Shown: piece by piece, positions 16,299-23,352 of the stretch
Layout: the number at the start of each line of letters is the position of its first letter
Position numbering within the stretch: the stretch's first letter is position 1
DNA from: Acidimicrobiales bacterium
GTDB taxonomy: Bacteria; Actinomycetota; Acidimicrobiia; Acidimicrobiales; UBA8190
Direction of reading: 5' to 3'
Length of the DNA: 32,343 nt
NCBI GenBank assembly: GCA_031292675.1
Contig: JARLGQ010000355.1
Coordinates: forward strand, 1 to 32,343
Notes under the pieces: generated by a model
What the model was told of the DNA's origin: nothing
Database searches by the model: none
Seen by the model: only the letters and a program-made list of their open reading frames with translations
Made by a program: the position numbers and the translations under genes

Positions 16299-16990
16299 TG
16301 CTCCGGCGCTTCGAGGTCTACGCGCTCGGGCCCGACGCGCCGGTCGATGGCGTGCACGCCCTCGAAGCGGCGTGCCGCCTCTGCGGGCGGTTCATCCCCG
16401 AGGTCCTCGACTGCGCCATCGGCAGGAACCTGTCCGATGCGCCGGTCCAGCTCGTGTGGGAGCACGCCTACGCGTCGCCTGATGCGTACGGGCGCTACAT
16501 GGTGCACCCGTATCACGCCGTCGTCGTGGACCGCCATCTGCTGCCCGACGCACCCGAGAGGATCGTCATCGACGGCCCGTTGGGAGCCGGGCTCTACGGC
16601 TATGCCTGTGACACTCCCGCGTACCGGATGAGCGGTGGCGGTGTCCGGCGCCTCGTCCTTCTCCGCGTCGACAACGAGGCGTCGGAGACCGACCTGTCGC
16701 GGCTGCGCCAGGAGCTCGAACGGACCCCCGAGGACGTCCCCGAGATGGTGGTCTCGGTCATGGCCGCCAATTCCATGGGCTCGGCCTGGTTCGACGGGGT
16801 CACGCCGATCATGGGCCCACCGAGATGGACCCATCTGTGGGAGCAGGGTTTCCCGAGCCTCGACGCCCTCGACTCCTATCGCCGTGGCGAGTCGACCATG
16901 GCCGGCGTCGAGCGCGCCGGCTGGGACGCCGGTACAGGTGGCATCGTGAAACGTTCGGCCGAGCTCTATTACGAAGTGTGGGGAGGGTGA
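16295..16990 (+). CDS. two-domain Dabb-like protein
   Basis: A 231-residue protein with two tandem stress-response A/B-barrel (Dabb)-like halves. The first half (residues about 1-95) contains L-E-A-A-C-R-L-C-G-R-F-I-P, the strand C-A-I-G-R-N-L-S, and Y-A-S-P-D-A-Y-G-R-Y-M-V-H-P-Y-H. The second half (about 115-225) has RRLVLLRVDN, then L-S-R-L-R-Q-E-L, and HLWEQGFPSLDALDSYRRG. The H-P-x-H and helix pattern resembles Dabb domains, some of which act as polyketide cyclases (for example olivetolic acid cyclase in plants). That is known of the fold, not shown here. It overlaps the upstream gene by 4 nt and precedes the methyltransferase by 33 nt. Confidence 0.72.
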   Translation: MMLRRFEVYALGPDAPVDGVHALEAACRLCGRFIPEVLDCAIGRNLSDAPVQLVWEHAYASPDAYGRYMVHPYHAVVVDRHLLPDAPERIVIDGPLGAGLYGYACDTPAYRMSGGGVRRLVLLRVDNEASETDLSRLRQELERTPEDVPEMVVSVMAANSMGSAWFDGVTPIMGPPRWTHLWEQGFPSLDALDSYRRGESTMAGVERAGWDAGTGGIVKRSAELYYEVWGG

Positions 16991-17023
16991 GGGTGTCGGG
17001 AGACCGGGCCCGAACGCAGAGCA

Positions 17024-17821
17024 ATGGGTGACGACCGGTACCTGCTCGACAACCGGTCGGCCGGGGCCGGGACGCGCCTCGACGCCCTGGCGGCGATCTT
17101 CGACCCCACCACGTTCCGTCACATCGACGCGCTGGGCATCAGCACCGGATGGCACTGCTGGGAGGTGGGCGCAGGTGGTCCTTCGGTGGTTCGTTGGCTG
17201 GCGCAGAGGGTCGGGCCCACGGGCAGGGTGCTCGCCACCGACATCGACGTGTCGTGGACCCAGGACGGGTCGGGCCCCGGGGTCGAGGTCCGGCGCCACG
17301 ACGTCGCCCGCGATGCCGCCCCGGCGGAGACGTTCGACCTCGTCCACGCCCGCCTGGTGCTCGTGCACGTCGCCGATCGGGACGAGGCTCTGCGCTCGAT
17401 GGTGCGCGTCCTGCGCCCCGGTGGCTGGCTCCTCGTCGAGGACGCCGACCCTGCGTTGCAGCCGCTCAGCTGCCTCGACCCGCACAGTCCCGAGGAGGAG
17501 CTCGCCAACACGCTGCGCACCGGGTTCAGGGCGCTCATGGAACAGCGCGGCGTGGACCTCGCCTACGGTCGAAAGCTCCCGAGGCTTCTGCGGGGCGCGG
17601 GGCTGGTCGACGTGGCCGCCGACGCCTACTTCCCCGTGGCGAGGCCCGAGTGTGCCCGGCTCGAGTCGACCACGATGGACCTGATCCGCGACGACCTCGT
17701 GCGACACGGGATCGCCACCGGCGCGCAGATCGACCGGCACGTGGCCAGCGTCGCCGCCGGTCGCCTCGACCTGGCACAACCGCCCATGATCTCGGCCTGG
17801 GGGCGCGTGCCCGAAGCGTGA
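17024..17821 (+). CDS. class I SAM-dependent methyltransferase
   Basis: A 265-residue Rossmann-fold methyltransferase. Motif I is CWEVGAGGPSVVRWLA at about residues 45-60; the acidic residue at the end of the second strand is in LATDID; the F-D-L-V-H-A-R-L-V-L-V-H-V segment is motif III/IV; and L-R-P-G-G-W-L-L-V-E-D follows. The N-terminal YLLDNRSAGAGTRLDALAA is common in this family of small-molecule methyltransferases. The acceptor is not identifiable. It is the last gene of the ThuA-Dabb-Dabb unit (33-nt spacer), which suggests methylation of a pathway intermediate or product. The next gene has its own promoter-like box. Confidence 0.9.
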   Translation: MGDDRYLLDNRSAGAGTRLDALAAIFDPTTFRHIDALGISTGWHCWEVGAGGPSVVRWLAQRVGPTGRVLATDIDVSWTQDGSGPGVEVRRHDVARDAAPAETFDLVHARLVLVHVADRDEALRSMVRVLRPGGWLLVEDADPALQPLSCLDPHSPEEELANTLRTGFRALMEQRGVDLAYGRKLPRLLRGAGLVDVAADAYFPVARPECARLESTTMDLIRDDLVRHGIATGAQIDRHVASVAAGRLDLAQPPMISAWGRVPEA

Positions 17822-17957
17822 TCCTGGCGTCGCAGCTGTGACTCCACTGAGATACGAGGTGTCCGGCCTGTGGGGGCCCGATGTGTGAAGGCACCAGGCA
17901 GGTGGGTGCAGGGCACCAGGTGGCAGAGCCGCCTGACAACAACGGACCGGACCCAGG

Positions 17958-17963
17958 TACGCT
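17958..17963 (+). promoter_or_regulatory. candidate leaderless -10 box (TACGCT)
   Basis: TACGCT ends 7 nt before ATG 17971. A CTGACA (17933-17938), resembling a -35 box, lies 19 nt upstream. Together they support ATG 17971 over ATG 17881 as the L,D-transpeptidase start. Confidence 0.5.
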
Positions 17964-17970
17964 GCTGAGG

Positions 17971-18999
17971 ATGCAATTCCGCCGAAGAACACCGGAGCGG
18001 AATGGGGAGCAGGTGTGGTTGACGCCGCCGGCCGGCGCCCGTGGTCGGGGGTCGAGGCGGTGGAGATGGCCTAGCGGAGGCTCCAGCTCGCTCCTGTTGG
18101 TGGTGGCCGTGGCGTCGATCGCGACGGGAAGCGGCGCCGTCGCGCTGGACTTGGCCGGGAATGCGGGCACCCCGGCGCCGTCCGCGCAACACGACGCTGC
18201 CCGCGGCACTCCGACCGCGCACAAGAATGTCGTCCCCACACGGATCCCGCCCGCTCCGGCCCCGGTGCTCATCCCACCCGCGCCGACCACGACGATGAGC
18301 GCCGTGGACGCGCCGGTGGGACCGGCGCCGGGTGTGTGGAGGAGCTACGTCGTTCCCCCTGTGGCGCCGGTGCTCAACAGCGCGCCGTCCAACGTGACCG
18401 ATCCCTCGGTCATCGCCACCGCCGCCGTGCCCACGGTCCCGTTGTACTCGGCGCCGGGCGCTCCCAAGCCGGCCAAGACCATGGCCAATCCCAACTACCT
18501 GGGCGCGACACTGGTGTTCCTCGTCACCGGCTACCAGCCGGGGTGGGTGCAGGCCTACATCCCCGAACGCCCCAACGAGTCCACGGCGTGGATTCCCAGT
18601 GCGGACGTGGCCATCTCCTTCGTCCCGGACCACATCGTCGTCAGCCTCTCGGCTCGCTTGCTGACCCTGTACCACGACAACGTGCCGGTGTTCCAGACTC
18701 CGGTGGCGCCGGGGGAGCCGAGCTCACCCACTCCTACCGGGTCGTTCTTCGTGGCCTATATCGTCAAGCTCACCGATCCCGGCGACGTCTACGGCCCCTA
18801 CGCCATGGGCACGTCGGCCTTCTCCAACACCTACTACAGCTTCGACGGCGGACCGGGTCAGGTGGGCATCCACGGGACCAACCAACCCTGGGTCATCGGC
18901 TCGTACGCCAGTCACGGCTGCGTCCGTCTCCCCAACGCCGCCATCACGACCCTGGCCCAGCAGGTGGTCCCGGGCACGCCCGTCGAGATCGAGCACTGA
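17971..18999 (+). CDS. L,D-transpeptidase (YkuD domain), exported
   Basis: A 342-residue cell-wall enzyme that forms 3-3 cross-links in peptidoglycan or attaches proteins to it. An arginine-rich cytoplasmic N-terminus precedes one hydrophobic segment (SSLLLVVAVASIATGSG, about residues 40-55), which is a signal anchor. A long Ala/Pro-rich region (about 65-140) spans the wall. An SH3-like segment comes next, then the YkuD domain with HGTN at residues 301-304 and the catalytic Cys317 in SHGCVRLPN. The start is ATG 17971, from the TACGCT box. The downstream SRPBCC gene follows after 7 nt on the same strand and may share the transcript. Confidence 0.92.
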   Translation: MQFRRRTPERNGEQVWLTPPAGARGRGSRRWRWPSGGSSSLLLVVAVASIATGSGAVALDLAGNAGTPAPSAQHDAARGTPTAHKNVVPTRIPPAPAPVLIPPAPTTTMSAVDAPVGPAPGVWRSYVVPPVAPVLNSAPSNVTDPSVIATAAVPTVPLYSAPGAPKPAKTMANPNYLGATLVFLVTGYQPGWVQAYIPERPNESTAWIPSADVAISFVPDHIVVSLSARLLTLYHDNVPVFQTPVAPGEPSSPTPTGSFFVAYIVKLTDPGDVYGPYAMGTSAFSNTYYSFDGGPGQVGIHGTNQPWVIGSYASHGCVRLPNAAITTLAQQVVPGTPVEIEH

Positions 19000-19006
19000 G
19001 GCGGCG

Positions 19007-19513
19007 ATGAAGGGGTACGTGCTCACGGTGGAGCGGGTGGTCCCGGCCTCTCCTGATGCCGTGTTCGACATCCTGGCGGACGTGAGCCGGCACCACCTGA
19101 TCGACGGTTCGGGCATGCTCCAGGGTGCCCGCGAGGACAACCCCCGGCGCCTCGCGCTCGGCACGACCTTCGGCATGGGCATGAAGTTGCTCGTGTCGTA
19201 CTCCACCGTGAACCGGGTGGTCGAGTTCGAGGAGAACCGGTTGATCGCCTGGAAGACCGGGCCTCCCGGGTTCATGGGCCGCCTCGTGGCCGGCAGGGTC
19301 TGGCGCTACGAGCTGGCGCCGGTGGACGGGGGCACCCTGGTCCGGGAGAGCTGGGACATCACCGCCGACCATCAGCGCCTCCTGTTGAAGCTGGGGGACA
19401 TCTATTCGGGCAAGACGCGTCGGGACATGGAGCGGACCCTGGAGCGCCTGAGCCGGTTGGTGGCCGGTGAAGGCGCCCGGGAGGACCCGGCCACGCCTGA
19501 CCATCACGCCTGA
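19007..19513 (+). CDS. SRPBCC-fold (polyketide cyclase/START-like) protein
   Basis: A 168-residue protein of the START/Bet v1-like superfamily, which binds hydrophobic ligands in a deep cavity. It shows the N-terminal V-x-R-V-V-P-A-S-P-D-A-V-F-D-I-L-A-D pattern, a central W-K-T-G segment, W-R-Y-E-L-x-P-V-D-G-G-T-x-V-x-E-S-W-D, and a C-terminal helix (DMERTLERLSRLV). It starts at ATG 19007, 7 nt after the L,D-transpeptidase stop. The last residues (TPDHHA) are encoded by a 13-nt tandem repeat, and the stop codon lies in the second unit. Ligand unknown. Confidence 0.85.
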   Translation: MKGYVLTVERVVPASPDAVFDILADVSRHHLIDGSGMLQGAREDNPRRLALGTTFGMGMKLLVSYSTVNRVVEFEENRLIAWKTGPPGFMGRLVAGRVWRYELAPVDGGTLVRESWDITADHQRLLLKLGDIYSGKTRRDMERTLERLSRLVAGEGAREDPATPDHHA

Positions 19514-19568
19514 CCATCACGCCTGACCATCACGCCTGACCATCACGCCTGACCATCACGCCTGACCA
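19492..19568. repeat. 13-nt tandem repeat, six units, spanning a stop codon
   Basis: Six units of CACGCCTGACCAT (the last 12 of 13 nt), perfect from 19492 to 19568. The array begins inside the final codons of the SRPBCC gene and runs on into the intergenic region. Every unit contains TGA. Because the unit is 13 nt, each copy is read in a different frame: the first TGA is out of frame and the gene ends at the second (19511-19513). Confidence 0.95.
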
Positions 19569-19656
19569 CAGGGCGGACCGCCCGGGGCAACCCGTCTTCC
19601 CTCACGCTACGGTGGGCCCTTCGCAGCCCACAGCGGGCGTCGAGGAGGGTCAGGCC

Positions 19657-20055
19657 ATGCCGGATATCGTCGCTGGCGTCATCGGGATCGCTGTCGTCTT
19701 CGTCTGGATCTACTGCCTCTACGACGTGATCACCACTCAGGACGCCCTCGTGCGCAACCTCCCGAAGCTGGCCTGGTTCGTCATCGTGTTGCTGCTCTTC
19801 GACCTCGGTTCCATCTTGTGGCTGTGCTTCGGCCGACCCCGCGTCCAGAGCGCGCGGATCGCGAACGTCGAACGGCACCGTCCCCACCGGGCGAGCTCCG
19901 ACATGCCCGCGTTCGAGTCCTCGTCACTGGACCATCTGCACCCCGTCGTCCGCGAGCGCGAGGAGATGGCCCGCCTGCGCATGCTCGAAGCACAGTCCCG
20001 ACGCCGGGACGCCGAGCTCCGCCGGCGCGAGCTCGGAGACGGCTCCGGCTCGTAG
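19657..20055 (+). CDS. PLDc_N-domain membrane protein
   Basis: A 132-residue protein. Two transmembrane helices at about residues 5-25 and 37-57 frame the PLDc_N signature (W-I-Y-C-L-Y-D-V-I-T-T, L-P-K-L-A-W-F-V-I-V-L-L-L-F-D-L-G-S-I-L-W-L). The rest is a charged, arginine- and glutamate-rich cytoplasmic tail (about residues 60-132) that may form a coiled coil (REREEMARLRMLEAQSRRRD). The domain is named from its place in phospholipase D-type cardiolipin synthases, but no catalytic domain is attached here. The start is ATG 19657, with GAGGAGGG 8 nt upstream; a TACGGT box lies at 19608-19613. Small PLDc_N proteins are common in actinobacteria; their function is unknown. Confidence 0.87.
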   Translation: MPDIVAGVIGIAVVFVWIYCLYDVITTQDALVRNLPKLAWFVIVLLLFDLGSILWLCFGRPRVQSARIANVERHRPHRASSDMPAFESSSLDHLHPVVREREEMARLRMLEAQSRRRDAELRRRELGDGSGS

Positions 20056-20085
20056 CGCGGCGCCCGAGGGCCGGCGCCACCGTCG

Positions 20086-20880
20086 ATGCCGTCGGTCTCG
20101 GTCAACGGGATCGAGCTCTACTACGAGCGGTCCGGCCACGGACCGCCCGTGCTCTTGCTCAACGGGTCTGGATCGACCCTCGCCGACGTCGCCCCCCTCA
20201 TGCAGGTGCTCGCCGGTCACCTGGACGTGGTGGCCCACGACCAACGGGGCCTGGGGCGCAGCGCCATACCTCGGGGGGCTTACACCATGGCGGACTACGC
20301 CGCCGATGCCCTCGGGCTCCTCGACGTGGTGGGGTGGCAGGCGTGCCGCGTCGTCGGGGTGAGCTTCGGTGGCATGGTGGCCCAGGAGCTGGCCGTCACC
20401 GCTCCCGAGCGTGTGGAACGCCTGGCGCTGCTGTGCACGTCGCCGGGTGGGGCGGGAGGCTCGTCGTTCCCGCTGCACGAACTGCGCGGGCTCCCGCCGC
20501 GCCGACGCGACTCGGAGTCCGGGCGGCTCCTCGACTCCCGGTTCTCCGAGGAATGGCTGGCGACGCATCCCGCCGACCGCGTGCTCGCCGACACCATGGC
20601 GAAGAGGCATTCACGCGCCGTGTCCGACGAGGTCCACCGCGGCGAGGCACAACAGCTCGAGGCCCGTCGCCATCACGACGTCTGGGATCGGCTCGGGTGT
20701 GTCGCGTGCCCGACATACGTGGCGGCCGGCCGGTTCGACGGGATCGCCCCCCTCTCCAACAGCGAAGCCATCGTGAGCGCCATCGCAGGCGCCACGCTGC
20801 ACGTCTACGAGGGAGGCCACGCCTTCTTGGCGCAGGACCGGCGCGCCCTGCCCGACGTCATCGACTTCCTGGGGTCTTGA
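20086..20880 (+). CDS. alpha/beta hydrolase
   Basis: A 264-residue alpha/beta-hydrolase-fold protein. The nucleophile elbow is GVSFGG with Ser93; the oxyanion region is L-L-N-G-S-G-S; HDQRGLGRS at about residues 51-59 is the usual loop after strand 4; the acid is in GRFDGIAP and the His in EGGHAFL near the C-terminus. The overall pattern is that of lactonase, esterase or C-C bond hydrolases such as 3-oxoadipate enol-lactonase, but the substrate cannot be fixed. It starts 30 nt after the PLDc_N gene. It ends 3 nt from the convergent dehalogenase-like gene, leaving no room for a separate terminator. Confidence 0.9.
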   Translation: MPSVSVNGIELYYERSGHGPPVLLLNGSGSTLADVAPLMQVLAGHLDVVAHDQRGLGRSAIPRGAYTMADYAADALGLLDVVGWQACRVVGVSFGGMVAQELAVTAPERVERLALLCTSPGGAGGSSFPLHELRGLPPRRRDSESGRLLDSRFSEEWLATHPADRVLADTMAKRHSRAVSDEVHRGEAQQLEARRHHDVWDRLGCVACPTYVAAGRFDGIAPLSNSEAIVSAIAGATLHVYEGGHAFLAQDRRALPDVIDFLGS

Positions 20881-20883
20881 AGG

Positions 20884-21891
20884 TCACCGCGAGGCTGCCG
20901 ACTCCTCGGCGAAATCGCCGACGATCCGCCCGAGCTCCTCGCCTCTCTCCTCGGGGACGAAGTGCCCGGCACCGCGTATGGTCGGGTGCGTCCGTCCCGC
21001 CGCACCGGGCACGTTCGCCTGGAGGACGGTCTCCCATCCACCGGTGGCGGGGTCGCCGTCGGAGAAGGCGGTGAGAAAGGGACGTTGCCAGCCCTGGAGC
21101 ACCTGCATCGTGGCGCGTGCGATGCGCGCCCCGGGATCGTTGGGTGTGATCGGGATGAGACCGGTCATCTGCCGCATCCCGGCGGTGAAGGCCCGGTCGG
21201 GGAAAGGTGCGTCGTAGGCAGAGAGCACCTCGGGGGACAGGGTCCTCGAGGTGGCGTACAGGAACGTGCTCGCCACCAATTGCGGTGCCCGCTGGCAGTA
21301 CTGCAGGTAGTCGAGGAGGGACTCCTCGAGCACGACCCGGCCGTCCCCGGTCCCGTGATTGGCCCAGGTGAGCTTGCCGGCGAGGGCAGGGTCCGCGCTG
21401 TGGAGGGCGGTGTTGGTCGCCACCACCCGGGCGAAGCGCTCGGGCACCGCCGCGAGGGAACTGAGCCCGATGGGCCCTCCCCAGTCCTGGACGACGAGGG
21501 TGACGTCGCGCAGGTCGAGCCCCTCGACGAGGCTCGTCATCCATTCCACGTGGCGCCGGTAGGTGTAGAGGGTCCGGTCCGCCGGCTTGTCGGACCGGCC
21601 GAACCCGATGTTGTCCGGCGCCACGGTGCGAAACCCCATCTCGGTCAACACCGGAATGACGGTGCGGTACAGGTACGACCAGGTGGGTTGGCCGTGGAGG
21701 AGGAGCACGACGGGCCCGTCGGCAGGCCCGGCGTCGACGAAGTGCATGCGCAGCGGGTCGACCCCCTCGGCCCGTACCGACACGTAGTTGGGCTCGAAGG
21801 GGTAGTCGGCCAACGCCGAGAAGCGCTCGTCGGGGGTGCGCAGGACCTCGGTGCCGGTCGGGCGCGCCCGGCGTGGATCGTCGCTGCTCAC
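20884..21891 (-). CDS. haloalkane dehalogenase-like alpha/beta hydrolase (HLD-I type)
   Basis: A 335-residue alpha/beta hydrolase with the features of subfamily I haloalkane dehalogenases, which cleave carbon-halogen bonds by an Asp nucleophile. HGQPTWSYLYR (residues 66-76) forms the oxyanion hole. The nucleophile Asp136, followed by the halide-binding Trp137, is in VVQDWGGPIG. The acid is Asp280 (or Asp278) in FSDGDPATGG and the base His310 in GAGHFVPEE. The cap domain lies between about residues 160 and 240. Not every member dehalogenates, and epoxide hydrolases are close relatives, so the reaction needs testing. It is the last gene of the sigma-MDMPI-SnoaL-dehalogenase operon, 32 nt after the SnoaL gene. 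Confidence 0.88.
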   Translation of the reverse strand: MSSDDPRRARPTGTEVLRTPDERFSALADYPFEPNYVSVRAEGVDPLRMHFVDAGPADGPVVLLLHGQPTWSYLYRTVIPVLTEMGFRTVAPDNIGFGRSDKPADRTLYTYRRHVEWMTSLVEGLDLRDVTLVVQDWGGPIGLSSLAAVPERFARVVATNTALHSADPALAGKLTWANHGTGDGRVVLEESLLDYLQYCQRAPQLVASTFLYATSRTLSPEVLSAYDAPFPDRAFTAGMRQMTGLIPITPNDPGARIARATMQVLQGWQRPFLTAFSDGDPATGGWETVLQANVPGAAGRTHPTIRGAGHFVPEERGEELGRIVGDFAEESAASR

Positions 21892-21923
21892 CGTGGTGCC
21901 ACCACCGTCCGTGGACAGAACAG

Positions 21924-22388
21924 CTAGTCGGACCCGCTGCCGGTGTGCGCCTTCTTCGCCGCCATCCAGTCCTTGACCACGGGCGCGAAGTTGGCCGGGT
22001 TGTACACGTCCTCCTCGGAGGAGAAGCGCATGTCGCCCGCGTACTTGAGGATCGTGATGTTGGCCGACTGGTAGACCCCGCCGTCACCGGGGTCGTTGAA
22101 GCGGTTCTCGATCTGGCAGATCCACCAGCCCCGCTCTTCGTCGCACACGCACCAGTCGTGGGGGAACATCGTCATCTCGTTGTTCGGCCACTGTGCCATC
22201 GTCTTCGAGATCCATTCGTAGATCTGCTCCCGCCCCACGAAGCGACCGTAGAGGTGCTCGACGTACTCGGCGTCCTCCGTGAACACGTCGGCCCACGGGC
22301 GCCAGTCGCCGCTTCGTCCCGCCTGTGCGGCCACCGCCAGGTAATTGTCGTGTGCCCGTTGCAGCTCGGCGCGGTCCCACTTGCCCAC
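21924..22388 (-). CDS. SnoaL-like NTF2-fold protein
   Basis: A 154-residue NTF2-like protein with W-A-D-V-F-T-E-D-A-E-Y-V-E-H-L-Y-G-R-F-V-G-R-E-x-I near residues 33-57, the usual start of the SnoaL-like fold, and WWICQIENRFNDPGDGG later. It has more aromatic residues than typical SnoaL proteins. The start is GTG 22388, supported by GGAGG 5 nt upstream; the frame extends further up to 22463 but would overlap the end of the MDMPI gene. It lies between the MDMPI gene (22 nt upstream) and the dehalogenase-like gene (32 nt downstream). Such proteins act as hydrolases, isomerases or cyclases; the substrate is unknown. Confidence 0.82.
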   Translation of the reverse strand: MGKWDRAELQRAHDNYLAVAAQAGRSGDWRPWADVFTEDAEYVEHLYGRFVGREQIYEWISKTMAQWPNNEMTMFPHDWCVCDEERGWWICQIENRFNDPGDGGVYQSANITILKYAGDMRFSSEEDVYNPANFAPVVKDWMAAKKAHTGSGSD

Positions 22389-22410
22389 CAGTGCCTCCGG
22401 TGCTCGGTGA

Positions 22411-23352
22411 TCAGTCCAATGCCAGGCTGGCGGCGCCGACGAAGAGGTCTTGGGCCAGCGCATGGTCGCCGTCGACGACGGTTGCCAGTGCGGCCGGGTC
22501 GACGCGGTTGGCCACGAGCCGGCAGAAGTCCACCGCGTCGAGGACGATCCGGACGTCGGCGGGGCCCCGGGACCGGGAGTCGTCGGGAGTCGAGCCCAGG
22601 TCCCTCTGCCAGGTCCCGCCCCCCGGGCCCGTCAGCACGATCCGGGCACAGCGCCCGCCGGCGTCACGATCGGCCCGCCGCATCCCCGAGGGCAGCATGG
22701 CGACGGCCAGCTCGGTCATGAGCCGCAGGCTGGCCGCGTCCGGTGCCTGCAGGGGCCGGGCCGTGGCACGGCGGATGTCCTCCTCGTGGGTCCAGAGCTC
22801 GAAGGTCCGCACCACCAGCATCGGTCCGAGGGGCAGGCGCAACCCGTGGAGTGCGACCGTCTCGTCCAGGTGCGAGGAGGTCTCTGCCTCGGACAGGGCA
22901 CCGAGGGTCTCGGCCGCCGCCACCTGCCAATGGCGCAAGGTCTCCGCCGGCGACCGACCGCCCTGGGCGAGCGCCACCGCGTCGGTCGACGCCACGTGGT
23001 CGGCATCGGCCTGCGCGCCGTCGGGCTCGTGGAGGGAGGCGAGGAAGCCGCGCTCGACACCCGTCAGGTGGCCCACCAGTCCCTGGACGTCGAGGTCGCG
23101 CAGCGCGGGAAGCCGCCATTGCTCTGCATCGAGTGACTCGAGCAACCGGTCGAGGGACGCCACGGCACGTCGGAACGCCTCGAACTCGGAGATGGGCGGC
23201 GGCTCGTGGACCGGCCGCCCGGCGGCCCGGGTCGCAAGTGCGGCGTCGAGCACCGTCTGCACCAGGCCTTTCGGCGGGTGAATGGCATCTCCCTCCGCCA
23301 GCGCGAACTGCAGCTCCTCCAGTGGCTCGACGTGTCGACGGGTCTCGGTCAT
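22411..23352 (-). CDS. MDMPI (mycothiol-dependent maleylpyruvate isomerase-like) domain protein
   Basis: A 313-residue protein. The MDMPI N-terminal, DinB-like four-helix domain covers about residues 50-210 (L-D-R-L-L-E-S-L, the W-R-L-P-A-L segment and V-Q-G-L-V-G-H-L-T-G-V-E metal-binding His/Glu pattern). The C-terminal domain ends with V-R-I-V-L-D-A-V-D-F-C-R-L-V-A-N-R, as in SCP2-like C-terminal MDMPI domains. Its ATG overlaps the stop of the ECF sigma factor gene by ATGA, so it is a candidate anti-sigma or redox-sensing partner. That pairing is known for related ECF loci, but its role here is inferred from position. Mycothiol is the actinobacterial thiol, which fits the lineage. Confidence 0.82.
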   Translation of the reverse strand: MTETRRHVEPLEELQFALAEGDAIHPPKGLVQTVLDAALATRAAGRPVHEPPPISEFEAFRRAVASLDRLLESLDAEQWRLPALRDLDVQGLVGHLTGVERGFLASLHEPDGAQADADHVASTDAVALAQGGRSPAETLRHWQVAAAETLGALSEAETSSHLDETVALHGLRLPLGPMLVVRTFELWTHEEDIRRATARPLQAPDAASLRLMTELAVAMLPSGMRRADRDAGGRCARIVLTGPGGGTWQRDLGSTPDDSRSRGPADVRIVLDAVDFCRLVANRVDPAALATVVDGDHALAQDLFVGAASLALD

